Below, in pieces: positions 56,334 through 64,000 of a stretch of DNA of 64,000 bases (position 1 is its first letter; every line of letters begins with the position of its first letter). A program made the translations under genes and the position numbers. Location of the stretch: the NCBI RefSeq assembly GCF_000340215.1, contig NW_006921535.1, forward strand, positions 3,954,596-4,018,595, given 5' to 3'. Origin of the DNA: Pseudocercospora fijiensis CIRAD86. Its lineage: Eukaryota > Ascomycota > Dothideomycetes > Mycosphaerellales > Mycosphaerellaceae. The notes beneath the pieces were generated by a model, which worked only from the letters and a program-made list of their open reading frames with translations, was not told the origin of the DNA and did not search any database.

Positions 56334-57995
56334 CTAACCATTCTTGTTCGCCCTGGGGGTTTCCAACGGATCGGGCTGTTCTAATTCTTGAGACTTCTTC
56401 TCATCACTGTTCGGTTTCGCTGGCTTGTCGGCGTCTTTCGAATTTGAGGCGCTCTTCTCTCCTTCAGACTCTTTGGCTACCTTCTTCTTCTGCTTGCCTT
56501 TTAAGCGCTTCTCTGAGACGTATTTAATGCTTCGGACGAGACCGGAAGTGAAGACACCCTTGATCGTTTGCATCGTCGCAGGCCATTGCACCGTGGATCG
56601 AATACACTTGGACATGACCTCAGGCAAATCTTCCTGCTCTGCAATCCTTCTTTCGAAATCGCCACCTTCCCGGCGCTTGAAGCCCGTGGGATCCTCGTCT
56701 TCGGTCTGCTTCAAAATGTCGTCGAATGCACTTCCAGGAATGCCGAACTTGCTCTTGTATTGGTAGTAGAGCTTCTTGCGGAATTCCTTTGGTAGCCGTC
56801 TCACCATGTTACCTCGCTTCGTAGCGTCGAGATCTTGTTGCATCGACAGACCATCTTCGCCGCCAAGAACATCTGTAGTCGTGGTCAGCGTACCGGTATG
56901 TCGGATAGCATCTTCCTTCTCCCATCCGTATTGTTTAGGTGTGCGAGGATCGGTGAAAGCGACGTTTGGCAGATTCTCAATGAGCGGAACATAAAGTTGG
57001 CGGAAGCCAGGAAGCTGAGCTCCAACAATATTGGATACTTTGTTTGGCGCTTCGGAGGCAATCAAGGAGTGCATTCGGGGATCGCCCAGGTATGACAAGC
57101 CTGCGATGCGCTCATACAGTTGGCGCTCGTTGAACTGCTCCGGAAGCATTAGCAGTGCCGTTCGGAGAGCTGATATGAGGTTGACCTGATTTGCGAGCCG
57201 TATTCTCGGGTCGTCTCGAAGAATTTTGACTGGCTTCTGAAGTCGACCTGCGAGGTATAGAGTGTCCCATTCACTCAGATCTCGCGCCAGAGTGTCCAGA
57301 TTGACGACACCATACTTGATCATAATGCCGTTGACCGTGATGTAGGGATTGTAGTACATTCCGGCTCCCCATTTGTCTTGCATCCAGGAGACCACTGCAG
57401 AGCTGTTGGGGATATATCGCAAGGCAGAGTAGTGCTTTGGGTGCTGCATCAAGTTCAAGCTGTGCCAGTGCTGAGTGTGACTGACGCCGAAAATGAAATC
57501 GATTATCTTTGCTCCACCTTTCTGCCAGTCCTCGACAGCTTTGGGTGGATTTGGGTGCGGGCTCAGAGATTCAGAACCCGTACTCGATCCTGACGACTTC
57601 TGTCCAAACACACCAGAACCGTAGGCAAAAGCGTAGCGGATGGGTGCTTTGAACTGCCATAATACCTGTCTTAAGGATTCTTTGAAATCCTCGTTGATCT
57701 TGATGTGCTGGTTATAGCCGAAAAAGCGGTGCGGCAGGTCTGAGAATTTATTGATGTTGTAGTCAGCATTTTCTTCCCAGTCGGGAGGCAGACTTTGCAT
57801 CGGACTGTCTTTGGTTATGCTCTCCGTGCCTGTCTGCGCGCTCCATCCTGCTTTCTTCTCCTTTAATGCTGACTTCTCTTCCCGTTTTGAGCTGCCCGAC
57901 GAAGAGGCAGAACTGGAGCTTTTGGTTGACGAAGCTGACGATTGCGAAGATGTAGAAGGCGGCGGTTGGCTTTGCGACTGTGAGTTCTCCTGCAA
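56334..57995 (-). CDS. tam41: Mitochondrial CDP-diacylglycerol synthase Tam41
   Basis: A long exon encodes at least 553 residues, ending LETPRANKNG. After a Ser/Gln-rich N-terminal stretch come the family blocks: FSDLPHRFFGYNQHI, the nucleotidyltransferase motif RYAFAYGSGVFGQ (about 115-130), IIDFIFGVSHTQHWHSLNL, KWGAGMYYNPYITVNG, IKYGVVNLDTLARDL, and the C-terminal MVRRLPKEFRKKLYYQYK. A Lys/Glu-rich tail follows. Tam41 converts phosphatidate and CTP to CDP-diacylglycerol at the matrix face of the inner membrane for cardiolipin synthesis. The start is unresolved: the frame stays open to about 58144 with presequence-like residues but no ATG, so a small upstream exon, or an ATG at 58084 joined by a splice, is likely. 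57995 marks where the coding frame is certain to have begun. It is divergent from bir1. Confidence 0.85.
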   Translation of the reverse strand: MQENSQSQSQPPPSTSSQSSASSTKSSSSASSSGSSKREEKSALKEKKAGWSAQTGTESITKDSPMQSLPPDWEENADYNINKFSDLPHRFFGYNQHIKINEDFKESLRQVLWQFKAPIRYAFAYGSGVFGQKSSGSSTGSESLSPHPNPPKAVEDWQKGGAKIIDFIFGVSHTQHWHSLNLMQHPKHYSALRYIPNSSAVVSWMQDKWGAGMYYNPYITVNGIMIKYGVVNLDTLARDLSEWDTLYLAGRLQKPVKILRDDPRIRLANQVNLISALRTALLMLPEQFNERQLYERIAGLSYLGDPRMHSLIASEAPNKVSNIVGAQLPGFRQLYVPLIENLPNVAFTDPRTPKQYGWEKEDAIRHTGTLTTTTDVLGGEDGLSMQQDLDATKRGNMVRRLPKEFRKKLYYQYKSKFGIPGSAFDDILKQTEDEDPTGFKRREGGDFERRIAEQEDLPEVMSKCIRSTVQWPATMQTIKGVFTSGLVRSIKYVSEKRLKGKQKKKVAKESEGEKSASNSKDADKPAKPNSDEKKSQELEQPDPLETPRANKNG

Positions 57996-58604
57996 TTGCT
58001 GCTCACGGAGCTGCTGTGCTGCGCCAAAATGTCGGGACTGGTGGTGTGAAGATTTGAAAGAAGAAGGCCGCGAGATCCATGCTGCATGGCCGATGAAGAA
58101 AGCGTTCGCACCGAGGAAGGAGTGGAAAGCCGGCGATGACTATGAATGTGTCAAGACATATCGACATTGCTGCAACATCGCTCAATACATACAGCCAGCT
58201 TATGGTGAAGAGCCATGATGCGCAAGAGTTTCCGAAAGCGTTGGGTTAGCAGTGTTTATCGGCAGAGTCGGCCATGTTTGAATAAATTGGGATGTGGTTT
58301 TGGTCAATTCATCGTTGCTCAGTCGAATAGAAGCGTGAGGGAGGAAGTTGGGTCGGCAGTGACTTGCGCTTGCGCTTGCGACTCGCTCTCGCAGCTTCCG
58401 CCCAGGACGGGACGGACCCCGAAACGCCAAGACTCTGAGAACCCAGAAGTATGAAGTCAGCTTCCGGGTTCCTGGCGGGAGCTAGCCGCACTCGGCCTGG
58501 GAATAAACATGGACGGACAGCGCGACAACACAGCGCGAACAGCTCGACACCCTGAAGCACATTAATGACCATACCAACAGCACAGCGACGGCGACGGCGA
58601 CACC
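57996..58604. promoter_or_regulatory. Shared upstream region of tam41 and bir1
   Basis: It should hold the missing 5' end of tam41 (58000-58150, presequence-like text such as FLGANAFFIGHAAWISRPSS in the tam41 frame) and, further right, the bir1 promoter. A GCGACGGCGACGG repeat just before 58600 lies in the bir1 leader. No clear TATA box was seen. Confidence 0.4.
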
Positions 58605-61107
58605 ATGAGCTCGCCGGCGAAAGACATGAATTCTTTCGCCGCGCGCTTGGCCACTTTCGAGCAGCCGCATCACCTCACCACATCAAGCAACTCGAACAAG
58701 CGGAAAGGCGGGAACGGGAACACAGTCGAATGGCCACATGAGCGGCCATCAAGGGATGCAGTATGTCAGAAGCCAGCATCAGAGTGTATATGTCTACTGA
58801 CAGCGTCTTCAGCTTGCACGCGCCGGCTTCTTCTACCGCCCGGCACACGACTCCAACGATAATGTCCAGTGTTTCTTGTGCGCGGTTAAGCTGGATGGCT
58901 GGGAGGAGTCAGACGATCCAATTTCAGAACACTTGGCGCATTCGAAAGGCTGCGCGTGGGCGACCGCGCTGAGCGTGACACCAGAGGACGAAACGCCCGA
59001 GCATCGCGATCCTCTGTGTGAAGAATTATACGATGCGCGAAAAGCGACCTTCAACATTGGAGACGGCTGGCCTCATGAGAACAAAAAAGGCTGGAAATGT
59101 AAAATCACGAAAATGGTCGAAGCAGGCTGGTGTTTTGATCCGAGCGTAGAGGGCGAAGAGCCGGATGGAGTTACTTGCTTCTACTGCGCTCTGAGCTTGG
59201 ACGGCTGGGAGCCCAAAGATGACCCATTCGTGGAGCACCAGAGGAGGGAGCCCGACTGCACATACTTTCAGCTGCTTAAGCAATATCACGGAGCTGCAGT
59301 GCCGCCAAAGAAGGGCAAAGCACGCGGTAAAGCTAGGGGTAGTACCGCTAGCCAAACTAGCAGAATGAGCACTCAGAGCGCCGTCACCACCACGAGCGAT
59401 GCACCAAGCCAGGTCGAGAGCTTGGGCGACATTCCCATGGACAGCAGCGTGCCTCGAATTGACGATAGCATTGTCACTGCAGGAACTACGAGCTCGACCG
59501 CAACCGCGACGAAAGGCAAGAAGAAAGGCGGCAGGATGAAGGTTGCTGCAAAAGGAACGAAGGGAAAGAAGAAGACTTCAGAGGAGGAAGATGTCGAGAT
59601 GTTGGAGCAGTATCCTGCTGCATTGCTGTCAAGTCAACTCCTGGCAGAGCATGAGCCTGCACCTCCTGTTTCAGCCAACTCTACTAGGAGAGGCGGGCGT
59701 GGATCGAAGCAGCAGCAAGCAGATTCCTCTGTCATCGAGATCAGCGCAATCGAAAGCGGTCCCCCAAAGAAGGTCACCCGCGGACGTAAAGCTAAAGCAC
59801 AGCCAAAATCCGAGCCGGAGCCAGAGATGGAGCCAGAAATCCCGCCTGTTCCACAGACGCCACACGCAGATGCCATTGAGCAGAAACGACTCAGCGAAGT
59901 ATCAGCACAGCTCCGGGGAGAGCTCGATCACTCGGTCGATAACTTCGATGGAGAGCTAGATCAGTCGACACCATTGGCAGAACCACCGAAGCGAGGGGTG
60001 AAGCGAACATCGGATGGTCTGAGGAAACAGCAAGAATCGAGCTTGGTTGAGATTGTGTCTCCGCCGCCACAAGCGAAGCCGGCTACGAAAGGCAAACGAG
60101 GCAAGAAACCCCAGCAGACCTCGAGCGCGTCTACCGACATCGAGCAGGAGCTTGTAGCAGAAGTTGACTTTGCTTTCGCTCCGGACCGTCGCATTGAGCT
60201 TGAGCTGCCGGAGAGTCAAGGAGCTGAGGCAGATGATGAGCAGTCGCAGCCTACTAAAGCCAAGCCTGGCCCAAAGAAGGCAAAGGGCAAAGCGAAGGGA
60301 AAGAAGAACTCGTCGGCGAGATCCTCAAAGGCGCTGGCCACAACATCAGAACCGGAGCCAGCGTCAGCTGTAGAAGAAGCCGAGGATCTCGCCAGGGACG
60401 AGATGGAGATCGAGCAGGAGCTCGCACGAATTGCCTCAGAACAGCAGTCCTCCGAGGAGGCACCACCCATCCAAGCCGAGCAAGACCTTGTTGAAGAGTA
60501 CGAGACTTCTCCGTCGCAAGGCCGAGTCAGCAAGGATAGTGCAGAATTGCAGCAGCTTCAACAGGAGGTTGACACCGAGCAGGCACCCGCGGAAGAAGAC
60601 AAGGCCTCAACACCAGCTCGCAAATCACAAATGCCGGGAGGCTTCACACCCAGCCCTGGCGGAAGCGACAAAGAGAATCAACGTTCGTCCATCGTGCAGC
60701 CTCAGACGGTACAGAAGTCACCAGGCGTCATCCTCGGCCCAACCAAAACCACTACAATCCCACTGCCAGCTTCGACTCCAAACCGCTCACCTGCCAAATC
60801 TACGCTTTCGCCATCAAAACAGATGGGAGGTCTCAAGTCAGCAGCGCCTTGGACGGCCGTGGATCTCGACTCGGTTCTCTTGCCTAGCCCACAAGCTTCA
60901 GCCGGCCGAGTGGGAGAGCAACTCGCCGCTGCAGCGGGTACCTTGACCAGTCCCGAGAAGAAGATGAGTGTGGAAGAATGGGTGCGGCATCGCGCAGCCC
61001 AAAGCGAAGAAGAATTACGACGCAAATGCGAAACATTGCTGGAAGCTTTTGAGAATCAGGGTATGAGAGGTGTTCAAAGCTTGGAGGGGATTGAAGTTGT
61101 GAGATGA
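58605..61107 (+). CDS. bir1: Bir1/survivin-type protein with two BIR domains
   Basis: Two exons, 58605-58760 and 58813-61107 (52-nt intron inside the first BIR); 816 aa. BIR1 (about 10-103) has zinc ligands C72, C75, H92 and C99, with WPHERPSRDALARAGFFYRP before them. BIR2 (about 125-210) has C174, C177, H194 and C201, with VEAGWCFDPS. The remaining ~600 residues are disordered, alternating Lys/Gly-rich blocks (KKGKARGKARG, KAKGKAKGKKNS) with Glu/Gln-rich ones. A conserved C-terminal patch follows (KKMSVEEWVRHRAAQSEEEL, CETLLEAFENQG), probably the inner-centromere/CPC-binding helix. By family knowledge Bir1 targets Aurora kinase with INCENP/Pic1 to centromeres; it is not an apoptosis inhibitor in fungi. 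It is divergent from tam41 and convergent with the transporter gene. Confidence 0.9.
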
Positions 61108-61404
61108 AGCTGCGCTAGCGCTCCCAGTGTGAATGATGTTAACGACTATCGTAAGGCTTTTTTGGCGTTTATGAGATACCTAGGAAGGGAAGTGGCGTTT
61201 ATGAGATACCTCGGAAGGGAAGGAAATGTTGCATGATTGGGCTGGATACATACATACATACATACCTACATTGTGTCTTTGGCTCTATGATTATGCGCGA
61301 AAAAAAAGAGGAAAAACCGCTCTATGATTTTATGATTCGCTCTGAATGGGTATCTCAATGAGTCGCTTCGAATTCATGATTTAACGCTTCCGCCGGTCCA
61401 TCAT

Positions 61405-62573
61405 TTATTTGTTCGTGCGTTTACTGTCCAATTCCACTTTGCTATACCATACCGCACCCGCAATCGTAATGAACATGCCCACTGCGTTCAAAAGCCCAAC
61501 TTCCACATGAAACAAGATGATGCCGAGGAAAATGGTCAAAGCCTGCTTGACGTTTCCGCACACGGTAATGGTAAGCGCGCCGGCCATTTTGTTGGCTTGG
61601 AAGCCTACGACGTTGAGAAGGAATGCTGCGATTGCGTTTAGGAACAATGCTGCGCCGAATGTGGAAGAGAATTGGGTTGCGGTGTATGCGTGTCGGAACG
61701 TGTCGGCTTCTCCGGTGAGGTAGGCGTAGATGAGGCATTGTATGGCTGCGAGTGGTGACATGCGGAGGAGGACTTCCAGAGCGGAGAGTTTGAGGCTGCC
61801 GGTCATGAGGCGGTTTGTTGCCACTGTTTTGACGGAGGCCAGGACGACTCCGAGGAAGGTCACGAGGAAGCCGGCGAGAGTGGCGTAGTAGTCTCCAACA
61901 GTCGATCTAGGGGGGAAAAAGGAGTCAGCGTGAGTGGAATGGAATCAAAGAAGGCTGGACTTGTGACGTACAGCGCGACACCCAAAACCAGCGGAATCAT
62001 CGTCAAATACGTCGTCCTGGAATACTCCCGGCCATACACGAGCTTGTAAATCAAAATCGTCACAAGCGGACAAGTCGAGCGCATGATCTGATGAAACGGG
62101 ACCGAAACCATGGCCAAGCTCACATTGGAAACGGCGATATTGACGGTGAATAAGAAGGAGAATGCGAACAGCGCCAGGTTCTCTCGTAGGCCGAGAGGCG
62201 TCACGGTCAGAAGCCCCAGGCCAAGCATTGCGAAACATCCTATCGAGGTCGCCGAGCAGTGGACGGCGGTTAGCAGCCAGGGTAATCTGGCGGTGCCGAG
62301 GAGGGATTTGTTGGAGAGAGTGAGGAAGAGGTTGAGGAAGAAGTAGGCGGCCAGGAAGAGGAGTTTTGCTCGCGTCGAGACATGCTTCTCTGCGGCGTCG
62401 CTCTTTGGGGGGGCGGATTGCGATTCGATGTCGGAGGTGGATCGTCGTAGGATGGGCTCTGAAGGGCGTGACTCTGCGCTGGATCGATGTGATAGTAATG
62501 CGGCTTGTGCGTTGCTGCAGTCTTCTTCCAAGGGAATCTTCTCTTCGTCTTCGAGCGCGTGATCATGTGCCAT
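61405..62573 (-). CDS. Triose-phosphate-transporter-family nucleotide-sugar/phosphate translocator
   Basis: Two exons, 62573-61972 and 61906-61405, with a 65-nt intron (CT|GTACGT...CCCTAG|A); 367 aa. An ~68-residue hydrophilic cytosolic N-terminus is followed by about ten membrane spans, including LLFLAAYFFLNLFLTLSNK, NIAVSNVSLAMVSVPFHQIM and AFLLNVVGFQANKMAGALT. TLSNK near the first span, VSVPFHQ-MR-T-P, and the late GNVKQALTIFLGIILF are signatures of the TPT/EamA-like (DUF250) family. These export or import nucleotide sugars or phosphorylated sugars across the Golgi or ER membrane; the substrate cannot be told. The C-terminal KRTNK looks like a dilysine-type retention signal (inference). 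Confidence 0.85.
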
Positions 62574-63343
62574 GATGGTGATGCTTGCTTGTCGGAGATG
62601 AAGATGTCGGCTGGAAAGGCGATGTGGGAAGGAACGACCACGCCGGCGACTAAGTCAGAAATCGAACAGAGACAGACCTTCTTCGGCCGCAGCGCCAGCG
62701 CAGACATCGGACGTACAGTCGCCAGTCGCCAGTCGCCAGTCGCTTCCACAACGTCCTGCTGGAGACCCGAAATATCCGCGTCCGTCACGGCAGGTGCTTG
62801 GCGGGATGACGACATGAGGAATGTGCCACCGTGGCTGATTGCGTATGCCCTCACATTCTCCAATGCGGCTTCTTCCAACGCGCTTGATGATCCATCTTTT
62901 CACCACCGAAGAAGCTCCAGCTCAGCTCAGAGTCATGTGAAGACCTGCATGTGCGTCCGGGAGCATGTTGCGTCTTGGCAACGTGATACCCCTGCCCTGG
63001 CGCTTGGCGAGTCTCGGACTACCACTAATAGCCCCCCCCCCCCCTGAAACATGGCGACGCTGCCTGAGAACACCATCGGATGCAGCACGTGCGATGGAGA
63101 GGCTCGCACGGTCCCGGTAATAGATACGGCGAGAACATGATCATGGCGAGAAGACGCGGAGACGAGACGAGACGAGCACCCAATCGCTAAAACGTATCTC
63201 TCGTTAAAAAGGAAAAAAAACGTCGACAATCGTGCTACCATACAAGACCGAAGTTTCCCTCCCCTCCGTCCCAGATTGATGGTGAATCTCTTCTCATATG
63301 ATAATGTAACCAAGCCCCCCTTCGGCTCGACTTCTTCTTCCAC
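62574..63343. other. Intergenic; transporter promoter and 3' flank of the last gene
   Basis: About 770 bp. A run of 13 C (63032-63044) is the only notable feature, and CAGTCGCCAGTCGC forms a short tandem repeat at 62716-62740. No gene was recognised. Confidence 0.4.
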
Positions 63344-64000
63344 CTATCCCTGGTCGGCCTTCCGCTTGTGACCAGTGATCACATTCGGTGCCGACGCCAA
63401 CTGCTGGTCCCGCATACTGAGATTGAGCAGCCACTGTGCTGCTCGAGCATCGGCGGCATCGAACTTGGCAGACTTGGTGGTGGTGGCGGCGGCGGCGCCG
63501 GAGTTGTCGGTCTTCTGCCTCTTCGATATGCATGCACCTGGGGAAGCAGAGTCTGGCTTGCCGTGTCTTCGACGTGTGCTGCTCTTCCTCGATCTAGACG
63601 ACACGTCGATGTCGCCTTCATCGCTCTCGCTGCTTGACGTAGACGATGATGCGTTGTTGCCACCAACTCTTGGAGCTTCTGGCGGAGGGAGAGTGCTGCG
63701 GCGGCGCTTGGAAGCTCGAATCCCGTCCTGCGCAGTGTGCTCGGCTTCAGTGTAGTGAGGCCTCTGCACCATAGACTCTGCCGCACGCCATGACATGGCT
63801 GGCGAGTATCTTGGCTCCGTCAGCAGCAACGAGTTGGCCAGCGCTGTGACTGATGGGGCTTGAACTGCCGATGGCGCATTGCGGTTGACGCTCGTCCAGC
63901 GTGGCTGCTCATTGGGACTCGACTTGGGTGACAAGGCAGGAGATCTGAGTGGTGACGATGCATATGTGTAGTTGCCGTAGGCTGGACTTTCGGAGCCGGA
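63344..64000 (-). CDS. C-terminal part of a Ser/Pro-rich nuclear-type protein (cut by window end)
   Basis: The minus frame is open from the window edge to TAA/TGA-type termination just before 63344, giving about 218 residues. It is Ser/Pro-rich (SSPLRSPALSPKSSP) with bipartite basic clusters (RASKRRRSTLP, SRKSSTRRRHGKP, SKRQKT) and an acidic-Ser block (SSSESDEGDIDVSS). It ends with a short ordered motif, DARAAQWLLNLSMRDQQL, and a basic tail GHKRKADQG. NLS-like clusters and low complexity suggest a transcription factor or chromatin protein. The N-terminal, possibly DNA-binding, part lies outside the window, so no family is assigned. Confidence 0.65.
   Translation of the reverse strand, partial: SGSESPAYGNYTYASSPLRSPALSPKSSPNEQPRWTSVNRNAPSAVQAPSVTALANSLLLTEPRYSPAMSWRAAESMVQRPHYTEAEHTAQDGIRASKRRRSTLPPPEAPRVGGNNASSSTSSSESDEGDIDVSSRSRKSSTRRRHGKPDSASPGACISKRQKTDNSGAAAATTTKSAKFDAADARAAQWLLNLSMRDQQLASAPNVITGHKRKADQG

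Overview
The window looks like genomic DNA of a filamentous ascomycete (Pezizomycotina), most likely a Dothideomycete. The host genes are split by short introns (about 52-140 nt, GT-AG, with CTAAC/CTGAC-type branch points). They encode typical ascomycete proteins: an Atf1-type bZIP factor, a fungal TRP/flavin-carrier protein, a Bir1 protein with two BIR domains, Tam41, Not3/5 and proteasome alpha1. Long blocks are transposon relics altered by RIP (repeat-induced point mutation). In them CpA and TpG are strongly depleted, TpA is enriched, and CAG and TGG codons have become TAG stops. The class-level assignment is an inference.

Layout. 1-10.5 kb is gene-bearing: the 5' part of atf1 (minus, cut by the window edge), a CCDC124-family gene (plus), and a large GTPase-RING-patatin gene (minus). 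10.67-14.23 kb is a 3.56-kb Tc1-like element with 26-bp TIRs and TA target duplications; besides a DD34E transposase relic it carries a second, unrecognised relic of about 599 codons. 14.2-16.1 kb is non-RIPed sequence without a convincing gene. About 16.1-27.4 kb is one RIPed block with a RecQ-like helicase relic (plus), a minisatellite-rich centre and a DUF6589-like relic (minus). 27.5-30.2 kb is a non-RIPed island with one quinone oxidoreductase gene. 30.24-38.56 kb is a nested structure: a 1.17-kb TIR element split by a 7.15-kb chromodomain-type Ty3/gypsy retrotransposon with LTRs of about 198 bp and a TAGTA target duplication. 38.6-64 kb is dense housekeeping sequence: TRP/FLC-like, WKF-domain, proteasome alpha1, a hypothetical gene, a C2H2 protein, not3, dtd1, a zinc alcohol dehydrogenase, tam41, bir1, a triose-phosphate-transporter-like gene and the C-terminal part of a serine-rich nuclear-type protein.

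How the parts relate. The host genes are independent transcription units, often in divergent pairs sharing short promoters (WKF/scl1, not3/dtd1, tam41/bir1). The relic reading frames stay in register over 1.2-3.2 kb apart from RIP-type stops. This suggests the elements were silenced while intact, so much of their original gene content can still be read. The two most unusual items are the helicase plus DUF6589-like block and the Tc1-like element with an accessory ORF. All exon boundaries were read by eye from splice motifs and phase; no searches were run.
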